Shown: positions 24,287 to 33,589 of the stretch, piece after piece
How the letters are laid out: the number at the start of each line of letters is the position of its first letter
Numbering within the stretch: the first letter of the stretch is position 1
From: CAZAMB01 sp964501365
GTDB taxonomy: Bacteria; Planctomycetota; Phycisphaerae; UBA1845
DNA length: 64,000 nt
Assembly: GCA_964501365.1 (NCBI GenBank)
Contig: CAZCST010000014.1
Coordinates: 310,001 to 374,000, forward strand
Direction of reading: 5' to 3'
Translations under genes and position numbers: made by a program
The notes under the pieces: model-generated
What the model was told of the DNA's origin: nothing
Databases searched by the model: none
Seen by the model: only the letters and a program-made list of their open reading frames with translations

Positions 24287-25648
24287 ATGAAAAACGCATT
24301 TATCGTAGTGTTACTTATCGCATTGACCGTAGTTGGCTATTACGCAGCAACAACGCTGCGGCTGGCGAACCCCAACATCGAGGGCAAGACGGAAAAGATC
24401 CGTCGCGGTGATCTGGCCCGCTCGATCAATGCCACCGGCGAAGTAAAGCCTTCCCTTCGCGTGGAGATCAAGTCAGAGGCCAGCGGTGAAGTTATTCAGA
24501 TTGCCCGGTGGCCTGGCGATCGCGTGAAGGCCGGCGAATTGCTAATCCGCCTGCAAAAGGATGATGAGCAGCGCAGCGTCGATCGTGCCACCCAGGATAT
24601 GCAAAGCGCCAAGGCCCGCCTGGACACCGCCAAAATCCATCTGGACCTTGCCCGCGACTCCGAACTTCGCACGGCCCAGGCCCAAGTCGATCAGTTGGAG
24701 CCCATGGTGGCGTTGTCCGCATTCCGCCTTACCAAGGTCAAGAAACTTCCCTCCGATCAGACCAATGATGAGGAAATTCTGGAGCGAAATACCGACTACC
24801 AACGTCAGGTGGCGCAACTCGAATCGGCCAAAGCAAATCTCGAAAAGGCCAAGCTGGCGATTCCACTGGCAGAGCACGAAGTGACAAGCGCCGCCGCAAC
24901 ATTCGAGGCGGCCAAGAGCAATCTGGCCGACGCCCAAAAGAGACTTTCCAAAACGGACATCGTCTCACCCATCAGCGGGGTTGTCGCCAAGCTCAGCACG
25001 CAAAAAGGCGAGGTCATTCAGGGAGGAAAGACTACGCTGACCGGCGGTACTGTCCTGGCTGTCGTCCTGGACGATCAAAGGATCCTTGTTCAGGCGGAAG
25101 TGGACGAGGCCGATATCGGCCGAATCCGCGATATCGCTCCGCCCTGGGCAATCCCCGGACGTGAAAACGATCAACAGATGCCGCAGGATATTCGTGAGGC
25201 GGCGTCGCAAATCCAAAACCCGCCCACGATTACCGTACAATCCTTCCGGGATGAGGATTTTGCGGGCGTGATCGAGCGAATTTACCCGGAACCCAAATCC
25301 CTGACCGGCGTCGTGACGTACCTGGTTGACGTCGTGATTACCAGCGACAATCGATCAAAACTGTTGACGGGGATGCGGGCCGACGTGAGCTTCACTTCGG
25401 AGTACGTCAAAAACGTGCTGCTCTGTCCCAACGAAGCCGTTCGAACGGGGCCAAGCGGAAAACTGGGAGTCTATATTCCCAAGCCGGATTCCAATCCCGG
25501 AGACCATGAGACGCAGTTTGTGGACGTGCGTTTCGGGCTGGACAACGGAAACTACTCGGAAGTGCTTGAGGGCCTGGATGAAGGGGTTTTTGTCTATATC
25601 AAGCTGCCTGCCAAGCCCGACAAGGACAAGGAAAAGAAGCGCACCTAG
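24287..25648 (+). CDS. MacA/HlyD-family periplasmic adaptor
   Basis: A 453-residue membrane-fusion protein. It has an N-terminal anchor (about 1-25), a biotinyl-lipoyl-like half (SGEVIQIARWPGDRVKAGELL), a long coiled-coil hairpin (about 85-225, rich in Ala, Glu, Lys and Gln), the second lipoyl half (IVSPISGVVAKL) and C-terminal beta-barrel segments. It should link the ABC ATPase and permease to an outer-membrane partner. The genes that follow, with an intervening toxin-antitoxin pair, are the ATPase and the MacB-like permease. The C terminus is Lys-rich. Confidence 0.93.
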   Translation: MKNAFIVVLLIALTVVGYYAATTLRLANPNIEGKTEKIRRGDLARSINATGEVKPSLRVEIKSEASGEVIQIARWPGDRVKAGELLIRLQKDDEQRSVDRATQDMQSAKARLDTAKIHLDLARDSELRTAQAQVDQLEPMVALSAFRLTKVKKLPSDQTNDEEILERNTDYQRQVAQLESAKANLEKAKLAIPLAEHEVTSAAATFEAAKSNLADAQKRLSKTDIVSPISGVVAKLSTQKGEVIQGGKTTLTGGTVLAVVLDDQRILVQAEVDEADIGRIRDIAPPWAIPGRENDQQMPQDIREAASQIQNPPTITVQSFRDEDFAGVIERIYPEPKSLTGVVTYLVDVVITSDNRSKLLTGMRADVSFTSEYVKNVLLCPNEAVRTGPSGKLGVYIPKPDSNPGDHETQFVDVRFGLDNGNYSEVLEGLDEGVFVYIKLPAKPDKDKEKKRT

Positions 25649-25686
25649 GATTGGCTTTTTCAAATTTCGCGATCGTATGTTGATCC

Positions 25687-26466
25687 ATGATCGAAGCCAT
25701 TCAACTTCGCAAACAGTATGTAATGGGCGAGTCGGTCGTGAACGCGCTCGATGGCGTTGACCTGTCCATCGCTGCCGGTGAGTTCGTCAGCCTCACGGGC
25801 GCTTCGGGCAGTGGCAAAAGCACATTGATGCACATTTTGGGTTGTCTTGATCGTCCCAGTGCAGGCGTTCTCAAATTTGGCGGACAAGTCATCAGTGCGA
25901 TGGGCGATAAGCAGCTTGCCCAAACGCGCAACCAGCACATCGGATTCGTATTCCAGACGTTTAATCTGATCAATCGCACGTCGGCGCTTGATAATGTACA
26001 GGTTCCACTCATATACACGCGGCGAAACTTTGCGCGAAAAACCGCAATGGATGCATTGGATCGCGTCGGACTGGCAAAGCGCGCCCGGCATAAGCCCAGC
26101 GAAATGTCCGGCGGCGAGTGCCAGCGTGTGGCCATCGCACGTGCCATCGTCAATCGTCCCAAGCTGATTCTCGCGGACGAACCCACGGGCAACCTCGACA
26201 GCCGCAACGGCGAGGCCATTATGAAAATTTTTCACGACCTCCACGCCGAAGGAATCACGATCGTGCTGGTCACTCACGAAATGGATATTGCCGTGCAGGC
26301 CGAGCGCATGATTCAGATGCGCGACGGGCTTGTCCTTGAAGACTCGGCGATCGACGACCGCCGCCGCGAGGAAATACTCGGCGTTACTCAGGAGGCCCAT
26401 GCCAACGCCTTCCGACATAAGATGAGCTTGAAACCCACTCCTCCAGCAGGTGTTTCTCACGCATAA
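25687..26466 (+). CDS. MacB/LolD-type ABC transporter ATPase
   Basis: A 259-residue ATPase of the MacB/LolD class, powering export by the adjacent adaptor and permease. Walker A is GASGSGKST (about 38-46), the signature is SGGECQRVAIARAI, Walker B is LILADEPTGNLD, and the switch His is in LVTHE. A short C-terminal extension follows the NBD. The gene starts at ATG 25687, 38 bases after the adaptor gene. In MacB the ATPase is fused to the permease; here they are separate, and the permease lies more than 700 bases downstream, behind a toxin-antitoxin module with its own promoter. Confidence 0.95.
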   Translation: MIEAIQLRKQYVMGESVVNALDGVDLSIAAGEFVSLTGASGSGKSTLMHILGCLDRPSAGVLKFGGQVISAMGDKQLAQTRNQHIGFVFQTFNLINRTSALDNVQVPLIYTRRNFARKTAMDALDRVGLAKRARHKPSEMSGGECQRVAIARAIVNRPKLILADEPTGNLDSRNGEAIMKIFHDLHAEGITIVLVTHEMDIAVQAERMIQMRDGLVLEDSAIDDRRREEILGVTQEAHANAFRHKMSLKPTPPAGVSHA

Positions 26467-26469
26467 CAC

Positions 26470-26498
26470 TTGACAGAGAAATGAGTTAATGATAGACT
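26470..26498 (+). promoter_or_regulatory. Promoter for the Phd/VapC module
   Basis: A consensus -35 box TTGACA (26470-26475) lies 17 bases before TAGACT (26493-26498), a 4-of-6 match to TATAAT. The promoter starts just after the ATPase stop codon and its -10 box overlaps the first half-site of the palindromic operator, the arrangement expected for toxin-antitoxin autorepression. Confidence 0.65.
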
Positions 26499-26513
26499 AG
26501 TCTGAGACTAGTC
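26495..26513. promoter_or_regulatory. Paired palindromic operator upstream of the antitoxin
   Basis: Two copies of the self-complementary octamer GACTAGTC (26495-26502 and 26506-26513) are separated by TGA. The second copy is followed at once by the GGAGG ribosome site (26514-26518) of the antitoxin. This two-site layout is typical for cooperative binding of a Phd-type antitoxin or its complex with the toxin; the binding itself is inferred. Confidence 0.65.
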
Positions 26514-26524
26514 GGAGGCAGATC

Positions 26525-26764
26525 ATGACAGTTGGCATTTACGAAGTCAAAACTCACCTTGCCGGATTATTGGAGCGCGTAGAGCAGGGCGAAGAGATCA
26601 CCATTACTCGTCACGGTGTCCCCATTGCAAAGATTGTTCCCATCGAGCCAAAACGCGACAAACAAAAAATCCGCGAAGCAATTGAAAGATTGAACACGCT
26701 CTCCAAAGGGATTCGATTGGACGGACTCAGCTTAAGGGAGCTGGTTAGAGAGGGCCGTCGTTGA
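26525..26764 (+). CDS. Phd/YefM-family antitoxin
   Basis: A 79-residue antitoxin. The N-terminal half, YEVKTHLAGLLERVEQGEEITITRHG with PIAKIVPI, is the Phd/YefM DNA-binding and dimerisation fold. The C-terminal tail (about 45-79, Arg/Lys/Glu-rich helix ending LRELVREGRR) should be disordered until it folds over the toxin. GGAGG sits six bases before the ATG. Its stop overlaps the toxin start (TTGA). It should neutralise the PIN toxin and repress its own promoter through the paired operator. Confidence 0.92.
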   Translation: MTVGIYEVKTHLAGLLERVEQGEEITITRHGVPIAKIVPIEPKRDKQKIREAIERLNTLSKGIRLDGLSLRELVREGRR

Positions 26765-27177
26765 AACGGTTTGTACTGGATACTTCTGTCACCCTTGCGT
26801 GGTGTTTCCTGGATGAGCAGACTGCTTACACGCAAGGAATTTTGGAATCTCTGGACGAATCCATCGCGTTGGTTCCAAACATCTGGCCGATTGAGACGGC
26901 GAATGTCCTCGCACTCGCAGAGCGAAGAGGGCGTATCGAACAATCAAAATCGAAAGAGTATTTGGAACTCCTCCGCGAACTCAAGATTGAAATAGATTTG
27001 GAGACATCGAACCGTGCGCTCGGCGACATTTTGAATTTGTCCCGCTCGCAAAATTTGACCGCCTATGACGCTGCATACCTCGAACTCGCCATGCGAGAAG
27101 GGGCAGTTCTGGCGACGCGGGACGTGGAATTATCGCGAGCGGCACAAGAAGTGGGCGTATCCGTCGTTGAGCCGTGA
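26761..27177 (+). CDS. VapC-like PIN-domain toxin
   Basis: A 138-residue PIN-domain RNase of the VapC type. The acidic site is complete: Asp7 in LDTS, Glu45 in WPIETANVL, Asp103 in TAYDAAYLELA and Asp121 in TRDVELSRAA. It should be a metal-dependent endoribonuclease cutting tRNA or rRNA when released from the antitoxin; the target is unknown. The start is a TTG that overlaps the antitoxin stop, consistent with coupled translation and a lower toxin yield. The pair is inserted between the ATPase and permease of an exporter operon. Confidence 0.93.
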   Translation: MKRFVLDTSVTLAWCFLDEQTAYTQGILESLDESIALVPNIWPIETANVLALAERRGRIEQSKSKEYLELLRELKIEIDLETSNRALGDILNLSRSQNLTAYDAAYLELAMREGAVLATRDVELSRAAQEVGVSVVEP

Positions 27178-27190
27178 TGAGTGCCATTGA

Positions 27191-28417
27191 ATGTTTCACT
27201 TTCAAATACTCTTAATGGCGTTTCGAGGACTGCGGCAGAACCTCGTGCGCTCGATGCTGGCCACGCTTGGCGTCATTATCGGCGTTGGTGCGGTCGTGTC
27301 GGCGGTGTCGATCCTTCAGGGAGCGGAAAAGGAAATCCTTCAGCGCTTCGAGACGCTTGGTGCCGATCAGGTGCTGATTTTCAATGGCTCAGATCGCCGG
27401 CAGGCCCGGCAAACCCAGGCTCTCACGCTCGAGCCGGATGATGCGGAGAAGATTCGCGAGGACAACCCGGGACTGATCGTCGCCATATCGCCGGAATACC
27501 GTAGCGGAGGGCAAATCAAATATTACGAGCGGAACACCGGAGGCTCGATCCTCGGAGCCGAAGAGTCCTACTCCACGATTAACAATTATGCCGTGGCCGA
27601 CGGACGCTTTATTACCAAGGAAGACGTTCGCGGCAATGCCATGGTCTGTGTGCTTGGCGCCAAAGTGGCCCAGGACCTCTTTGGGGATCGCTCGGCAGTT
27701 GGCGAAACCGTTCGTATTGCGGCCGGACCCAATACGAAGAGCTTCACGGTCGTTGGAGTCATGGAGGAAAAAGGCGCGTTGGGGTTCGTCGAGGTGGACG
27801 GCCAGGTCATCCTCCCGCTGAGCACGATGATGGACCGCATGTTCGGGCAGAAGAATCTATCGATGCTGGTCGTGCAATGCGTGAACGCTGATCGTGTTCC
27901 CATTTGCATTGACGCGGTGAAACGGAGCTTGCGAGCCAGCCACCAGATCAAAGCCGGCGAAGACGACGATTTCACCGTTTTCACGCAGGATCAGTTCAAA
28001 CAACAACTCAGCCAGGTCACGCAGATATTCGGCCTGGTCCTGTATAGCATTGCTGGAATTTCGATCGTCGTGGGCGCTATCGGCATCATGAACATCATGC
28101 TTGTCAGCGTCACCGAGCGCACCCGTGAAATCGGCGTCCGCATCGCCGTCGGCGCCCGCCGCATGGACATCCTCAAACAGTTCCTGGCCGAAGCCAGCAC
28201 GATCAGCATGTTCGGCGGCGCGCTGGGCGTGGTCTGCGGTATCGCCATGGCCAATCTGATGAGCAAGCTATCCTCGGAAATGCTCAAGTCGCACACACCG
28301 CCGATCATCATTTTGGCCGCCCTCGCCATGGCCGCCTTCGTCGGCATCGTCAGCGGCATCTACCCCGCCATCCGCGCCTCCAAACTTAACCCGGTGCAAG
28401 CATTGCGGTACGAGTAA
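27191..28417 (+). CDS. MacB/FtsX-type ABC transporter permease
   Basis: A 408-residue permease. A first membrane helix (about 13-38, GLRQNLVRSMLATLGVIIGVG) is followed by a large periplasmic MacB-like domain (about 40-270) and three C-terminal helices of the FtsX fold (LVLYSIAGISIVVGAIGIMNIMLV; SMFGGALGVVCGIAMA; ALAMAAFVGIVSGIYPA). This four-helix layout is the MacB permease without the ATPase. With the adaptor and ATPase upstream it should form an exporter of antibiotics, lipids or peptides. No clear ribosome site precedes ATG 27191; expression may depend on read-through from the toxin-antitoxin promoter. Confidence 0.93.
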   Translation: MFHFQILLMAFRGLRQNLVRSMLATLGVIIGVGAVVSAVSILQGAEKEILQRFETLGADQVLIFNGSDRRQARQTQALTLEPDDAEKIREDNPGLIVAISPEYRSGGQIKYYERNTGGSILGAEESYSTINNYAVADGRFITKEDVRGNAMVCVLGAKVAQDLFGDRSAVGETVRIAAGPNTKSFTVVGVMEEKGALGFVEVDGQVILPLSTMMDRMFGQKNLSMLVVQCVNADRVPICIDAVKRSLRASHQIKAGEDDDFTVFTQDQFKQQLSQVTQIFGLVLYSIAGISIVVGAIGIMNIMLVSVTERTREIGVRIAVGARRMDILKQFLAEASTISMFGGALGVVCGIAMANLMSKLSSEMLKSHTPPIIILAALAMAAFVGIVSGIYPAIRASKLNPVQALRYE

Positions 28418-28444
28418 TCGAAAAAGGGGACGCGATATTGATCT

Positions 28445-29005
28445 TTATTGTCCGATGCCCATGTTTTGCGGCGACATAAGGCTGCGCAAGACATCCATTG
28501 CGGTATCAGGAGTTGTCACCTGGCCGTTGAGAGTGGGAATTTCGTTTGGGCCGTACCCGTAGTTGGCGGAAGCTGTGCCGACAGGAAAATCAAATTTCAC
28601 CCTGAGACTACCGAAGAAGTGTGAAGCGCAGTTCTGGCGCTCATCGCCAGACTCGCGATGCAATGTAGTCAGCCACTGGAATGCAGGCATTCGAAATCCA
28701 ATCCACTTCGGCAAAAGGGGTTCCCATCGATAGGCCGTTTGCTCGATTCCGCAGTTGCTGCACGTAAACTTGATGTGCCCGATCAGCAGTCTTCGTGGAA
28801 AAACGACGGTTAGCCCAAGCAGAAGGAAAACAAGGATGATCGCCCGGCGAATTCGCCGCCGACGGCGCCACTGCGGCGGCCGGGAATCAAAGGACTTGGG
28901 GTCGAAGGGATCGAAGTCTCGTCCGCATTCCGGGCATACGGATTGCGTCAGCCCGCGCAATTGGTACCCGCACGACAGACAGCGAATTTCGCTTTCCATT
29001 GCCAT
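28445..29005 (-). CDS. Small membrane protein with N-terminal CGYQLRG zinc ribbon
   Basis: A 186-residue protein that begins with a zinc ribbon, CLSCGYQLRGLTQSVCPECG (about 9-28), of the Planctomycetota CGYDLRG type. An Arg-rich stretch and one membrane helix follow (about 52-70, AIILVFLLLGLTVVF), then an extracytoplasmic region with CSNCG. Function unknown. The ribbon is at the N terminus here, whereas the two other ribbon proteins in the window carry it at the C terminus. It is convergent with the ABC permease gene, with only 27 bases between them. Confidence 0.75.
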   Translation of the reverse strand: MAMESEIRCLSCGYQLRGLTQSVCPECGRDFDPFDPKSFDSRPPQWRRRRRIRRAIILVFLLLGLTVVFPRRLLIGHIKFTCSNCGIEQTAYRWEPLLPKWIGFRMPAFQWLTTLHRESGDERQNCASHFFGSLRVKFDFPVGTASANYGYGPNEIPTLNGQVTTPDTAMDVLRSLMSPQNMGIGQ

Positions 29006-29094
29006 CGCCTCAACAACTACGAGCGTGTCGGCATGGGTTGCAAAAGAATGAAAGGGTATTCACGTCGCCAAATGGCGACATCGCCCAAATCGCG

Positions 29095-30417
29095 TCAAAA
29101 CTTGGTCACGCTCGACAAATGGAAATCGGGCAGAAGCACTGTCGGAAGAAGCATCTTTCCACGCTCCATCGTGATGGATTCCATCGGCTGCGTGGCCGCA
29201 TCGACGGTGGCAAAGCAGCGCAGTGGGCTGTCGTGGAAACGGAAGTTCTTCACGCCGGCGACGATCTTTCCGTCCTCAACAAGAAAAGTGCCGTCACGTG
29301 TCATCCCTGTGATCGTAAGGTCAGTGGGGTCCACCGAGCGGATGTACCAGAAGTTGGTGATCAGAATGGCCCGCTTGGTCTCCCCGATCAATTCGTCAAT
29401 GGATCGCGTTTTGGCCGCAGAAAAGCTCAGGATCGGCGCACTCGGAAACGGGGTAGGCTCGACGCCGCGATCTTGCGCGGTAAAGCGGTCGTAATACAAC
29501 TGCTTAAGAATACCATTTTCCACCCACGTCATTTTCCGCGCAGCCAGTCCGGCCTGGTCGAATGGCTCGCCGAGCAAATCGGGATGGGTCGGATCGGTAC
29601 GGAGTGTCAGACGCGGGTCGAGTATCTGCGAATTGAGCTTTCCCGCCAGTGGAGAATCGCCTTTGAAATAGCTTTTTGCACTCAACGCAAACGTTAACGC
29701 TCCAAACACACCGGCCACAGCCGCCGGCTCCAGAATCACCGGGTAATGGCCCGGCTCCAATTCGCGCGGCTCTTTTGACAGAATTGCCTTTTGGACCGCG
29801 CGGCTCGTCCGCGCCGAAATATCCAGGGCTTCAATGTCGCGATGGCTGTTGTATGTCCATCCAGAACTGTCACCGGCCGTCGCAGTGAGGGAAAACTCGG
29901 CCTCGGTGGACTGCGAATAGCCAAAGAGTCCGGTCGATGCCGCCAATCCCCGCGCCGACACGGAGTTGCTCAAGATCCCCGCGCCCACGAGTCCGTTCGC
30001 ATCACACTGCTCGATCACGGGCCTGACCTTGCGAGCGACTCCGTCCGGCGTGGCGGCTGCTGTGGACTTTCGATAGGACGGAACGTCAATGTACTCTTGC
30101 GGGGGCAGCGGCGGCAGGTATTCGCGGTCTTCCGGGGCCAATCGGGCGATGGTTTCGGCACGCCGCAGCGTCTCCACGAGCGAATCGGCATCCAGCCGGT
30201 TGGTCGAGGCGCTTCCGTGTTTTTTCCCAAACGCCGCCCGGATGCTCACATTGGGTTCGCGCACCGAGACATTTTGCGCGACCTGGCTATTCGCCAGACG
30301 TAGCGTGGATGATTCTGAATCCGTGAGCGAAATTGAAGTATGCTCCCCCTGCGCTCGGGAGAGTATGGTGTCTGTGATCCGCTTGAATTCCGACTTTGAC
30401 GCAAGTTGAACCGCCAT
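29095..30417 (-). CDS. PmbA/TldE-like metalloprotease subunit homologue
   Basis: A cytoplasmic protein of about 440 residues of the TldD/PmbA family. TldD and TldE form a heterodimeric protease that degrades unfolded peptides and matures some ribosomal peptides. The sequence has the family core with a long N-terminal domain and the C-terminal glycine-poor region containing GIL, GMTRDGTFLVEDGKIVAGVKNFRF. No HExxxH zinc motif is visible, so this resembles the TldE/PmbA side. Start ATG 30417 has GGAGGTGG close upstream. No TldD partner gene is adjacent. Confidence 0.88.
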   Translation of the reverse strand: MAVQLASKSEFKRITDTILSRAQGEHTSISLTDSESSTLRLANSQVAQNVSVREPNVSIRAAFGKKHGSASTNRLDADSLVETLRRAETIARLAPEDREYLPPLPPQEYIDVPSYRKSTAAATPDGVARKVRPVIEQCDANGLVGAGILSNSVSARGLAASTGLFGYSQSTEAEFSLTATAGDSSGWTYNSHRDIEALDISARTSRAVQKAILSKEPRELEPGHYPVILEPAAVAGVFGALTFALSAKSYFKGDSPLAGKLNSQILDPRLTLRTDPTHPDLLGEPFDQAGLAARKMTWVENGILKQLYYDRFTAQDRGVEPTPFPSAPILSFSAAKTRSIDELIGETKRAILITNFWYIRSVDPTDLTITGMTRDGTFLVEDGKIVAGVKNFRFHDSPLRCFATVDAATQPMESITMERGKMLLPTVLLPDFHLSSVTKF

Positions 30418-30507
30418 TGCCACCTCCACGGAACACAACTCTACATGGAGGCGGCAACAACGCCAACCTCAAGGGAGTCGCAGACACTTGAACAAATTAC
30501 CGGGATT

Positions 30508-31821
30508 TCAAGATGATGCACTTGCGGCCGCATCAGAAGTCGTCGCGGGCCTGTCACCACCAGGCGGCCCGCCGGAAGATTCTTCCATGAGGACGTCGGC
30601 AAGATCGTTGCCATCGACATCCCGGCGAAGCAGAAAATAAATGATTGTGTCGGACGATAGACAAAACGAAAACAGGAACGCCCAGGTAAGCCCCACAGCG
30701 AGCAAAACGTAAATGCCGATGACGCCTGCCGAGAATTTCTCATAGATTTCAAGCTGCGACCAATCGGGCCAGCTATGCAGTCCTCCCGCGCCGCCCATCG
30801 GCCAGAGCAGTTCCAGTTTGCTGACTCCCTCGCCGCGCTGCCACCACCCAAACGGAGCCGTACCCCAGGCGACAATTCCGCGCGTTATCGAGACGGCCCA
30901 GGTAACGAGAAAGTTGACGATGAGCCAGGAAACCACCGCGAACATGCCCGTGATGAAGAAGTACAACACGGTTTTCCATGGGCGGGAAAACGGATAGGCA
31001 AGACTTCTCGAAAACGAATCGAACGCGTCAGAGCCCTCGACCGCGACCGCTGGCCAGAACAACCCGCCTCCCACCAGCATTCCCACCGCCAGAACCGCAA
31101 TAATCAGCCCCCCCAATAACGCCAGAACAAACAGGGGTGCGCCAACAATGTCCCCCAGAACGGGGATCCGGAGAAATACTCCACCGGCGATCATGACTCC
31201 CGCAATCAAAGCCATGAACACAATGGGAATAAGCGGGGCCAGCATGAACCCCCCTACCAGCCGCTTCCTGGTGAACGCTAGAGCCTGCCACGCAGTGATT
31301 TTTTCATCGCGGGCAAATTGGACTGCCGCGATCCGACAGATCGCGCCGCCCATGAGCGACCAGATGAACAAGGCTCCGAGAGCGAACAGAACGAAAAAGA
31401 CAGGATGAAACCGAACCATCCACCAGCTTCCGCGGCCCATCTGCCACAGATAGCGACTCCCCATGCTCAGGAATTCGCCCGGCGACTGGAAATTGAGTGG
31501 TGTGGCCAGAAGCCCTTGAATCGATTGCTGCGTATGGTCGCGCCAGGATTGAAAAATCCCAGCGGGCCCGGCTGGCTCAACATAAATCTGACCTCGCTCG
31601 TGGTAAGCGACATACTGAGCGACAGCATTGGCTGAAACGCCCCCATTGCGCGTCCAGACCCAATCCAGGAGGCCGCCGTAGGCCAGCGTTGCAACCAGAC
31701 CCACCAGGGCCAATCCCAGCTTGGCAGGGTGCATGGCAAACCCCAACGCGCGGGCAAATTCCTGAAGCCCGCTTGCCTTGAGCCATCCGTCATTCACAAC
31801 TGCTTGCGACGATTGAGCCAT
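30508..31821 (-). CDS. Polytopic membrane protein, unknown function
   Basis: A protein of about 437 residues with around eight to nine hydrophobic helices, including LGLALVGLVATLAYGGLLDW, FVLFALGALFIWSLMGG, a cluster between residues 190 and 270 rich in Gly, Val and Leu, and a final pair near 385-410. The C terminus is hydrophilic and rich in Ser, Gly, Pro and Asp. It resembles conserved planctomycete membrane proteins without known function. ATG 31821 has GGAG six bases upstream; a longer frame begins 12 bases earlier. It is 90 bases upstream of the PmbA-like gene on the same strand. Confidence 0.75.
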   Translation of the reverse strand: MAQSSQAVVNDGWLKASGLQEFARALGFAMHPAKLGLALVGLVATLAYGGLLDWVWTRNGGVSANAVAQYVAYHERGQIYVEPAGPAGIFQSWRDHTQQSIQGLLATPLNFQSPGEFLSMGSRYLWQMGRGSWWMVRFHPVFFVLFALGALFIWSLMGGAICRIAAVQFARDEKITAWQALAFTRKRLVGGFMLAPLIPIVFMALIAGVMIAGGVFLRIPVLGDIVGAPLFVLALLGGLIIAVLAVGMLVGGGLFWPAVAVEGSDAFDSFSRSLAYPFSRPWKTVLYFFITGMFAVVSWLIVNFLVTWAVSITRGIVAWGTAPFGWWQRGEGVSKLELLWPMGGAGGLHSWPDWSQLEIYEKFSAGVIGIYVLLAVGLTWAFLFSFCLSSDTIIYFLLRRDVDGNDLADVLMEESSGGPPGGDRPATTSDAAASASS

Positions 31822-32059
31822 GGAAGTCTCCAAACAGAGAAGGTGCCTGAAAACCGCAGGCTCGCATTCTGCTGCCGACGGTTTGGACTGTCAACGAATG
31901 CGGCCTTTGGCGCCCTTCGAAAGAATTCCTCTGTATTGAAAATCATACGACATTCCCGATGATATTGCTGTCAGCGGCTTGACTTTGAATACCTCGCCAA
32001 AATCGGTATAAGCGGGACGCGGCGAGAATGGACGCTTGTACTTGGGACGGTTGCAAGGA

Positions 32060-33589
32060 ATGCCTTACCCACCCCGAAAACTTTCGGAACTGTTGTCGAA
32101 AGCCGACGTTCGCCTCCTTGGCTCCACCGCAATCCCGGACATTTCGGTTTCATTCCTGACGGACGATTCGAGAAAGGTTCGACCAGGCGCATGCTTCGTG
32201 GCCGTTCCAGGAACGCATGCAAACGGGGCGGCTTTCGCAGAACAGGCCCGCGCCAACGGCGCCGTGGCGATCATCGGCGGATACGACCTGCCGGATGGAA
32301 ACATTGCCACCGTTCGCGTCGCTGATCCCCGACGAGCGCTAGCACGACTGGCTGCTGCCTGGCATGGGCTTCGCGGAAACGAAACCAAGAGCCTTACGCT
32401 GGTTGGGGTTACGGGGACGAATGGAAAGACAACAGTCACATGGCTCCTGCGCTCCATTCTTCGCGCCGCGGGACTCAAGCCTGCCTTGCTGGGTACAGTC
32501 GAATATGACCTGATTGCACAGAAACGATCCGCACCCCTTACCACGCCGGGCGCACTGGATTTGTGCGAGTCTCTCGCCCTGGCTCGTGATGCGGGCGCGG
32601 ACTTTGCCGTTTTCGAAGTTTCATCCCATGCGCTTGACCAGGGGCGCTGTGACGGACTGGGCTTCGCCGCCGGAGTGTTCACCAACCTGACGGGTGATCA
32701 TCTCGACTATCACAAAACCATGGACGAATATGCGAAGGCAAAAAAACTACTGATCCAAATGCTTCCCCCGGATGCGATCGCTGTAATCAATGCCGATGAT
32801 CCGCGAGGCGGCGAGTTCGCCGCTGCGTCCAACGCACCGGTTCTTACTTTTGGAATTGAATCCCCGCTGGCCGATGTCAGAGGCGAGCTTTCCTTGCCTG
32901 ACCGAACCGGAACCAGCTTCGTGCTCCAATCGAAAAGCCTGCGCCTGCCCATACGCCTTCCATTGATCGGAAAACACAACACTTCCAATGCTCTCGCGGC
33001 CGCGGCAACGGCGATCGGCTTGGGGATTCCGCAAGACGCCATACGAAAGGGACTGGAATCTGTGCGGGGCGTGCCGGGGCGGCTGCAGCGCGTCGAACCC
33101 GATGGATGGCCATTCTCGGTGCTGGTCGATTATGCGCACACCGATGACGCATTGCGAAACGTGCTTTCTGCCCTGAGACCTCTGACTCCGGGCAGACTGA
33201 TTTGCGTTTTTGGCTGCGGCGGTGACCGCGATCGCGGCAAGAGGCCCCGCATGGCGGCCGTCGTCTCGGAATTGGCCGACATGGCGTTTGTCACGAGCGA
33301 CAACCCGCGCTCTGAATCTCCCGACTCGATTGTGAGGGAAATTCTGGCCGGATTTCCGCGAAACTCAGGTTGTCGTGTCGAAGCAGTGATCGATCGGCGG
33401 GCCGCAATAGTTGCAGCGATCGATGCAGCCCGTGACGGGGATACCATTTTGATCGCCGGCAAAGGACACGAAGACTATCAGCTGGTCGGCGATCGCGTAC
33501 TGCCCTTTGATGACGTGAAGATCGCCCGCGAAGCCCTGCACCAGAGCGAAGCAGCGAATTTACACACACTTCAGGAGGAAGTGGCATGA
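32060..33589 (+). CDS. murE: UDP-MurNAc-tripeptide ligase (meso-DAP adding)
   Basis: Cytoplasmic ATP-dependent ligase that adds the third residue to the peptidoglycan stem peptide. The roughly 509 residues contain the Mur ligase P-loop VTGTNGKTTVTWLL, a carbamylated-Lys region (SSHALDQGRCDG), FTNLTGDHLDYH, DYAHTDDAL and VTSDNPRSE. The DNPR motif marks meso-diaminopimelate specificity. ATG 32060 aligns with known MurE N termini; a TTG at 32036 is also in frame. It overlaps murF by four bases. Planctomycetes were once thought to lack peptidoglycan, so this pair is informative. Confidence 0.96.
   Translation: MPYPPRKLSELLSKADVRLLGSTAIPDISVSFLTDDSRKVRPGACFVAVPGTHANGAAFAEQARANGAVAIIGGYDLPDGNIATVRVADPRRALARLAAAWHGLRGNETKSLTLVGVTGTNGKTTVTWLLRSILRAAGLKPALLGTVEYDLIAQKRSAPLTTPGALDLCESLALARDAGADFAVFEVSSHALDQGRCDGLGFAAGVFTNLTGDHLDYHKTMDEYAKAKKLLIQMLPPDAIAVINADDPRGGEFAAASNAPVLTFGIESPLADVRGELSLPDRTGTSFVLQSKSLRLPIRLPLIGKHNTSNALAAAATAIGLGIPQDAIRKGLESVRGVPGRLQRVEPDGWPFSVLVDYAHTDDALRNVLSALRPLTPGRLICVFGCGGDRDRGKRPRMAAVVSELADMAFVTSDNPRSESPDSIVREILAGFPRNSGCRVEAVIDRRAAIVAAIDAARDGDTILIAGKGHEDYQLVGDRVLPFDDVKIAREALHQSEAANLHTLQEEVA

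Noticed and set aside
28418..28444. AAAAGGGGACGCGATATT stretch after the ABC permease
   Set aside because: Resembles a common intergenic repeat fragment but too short to call.
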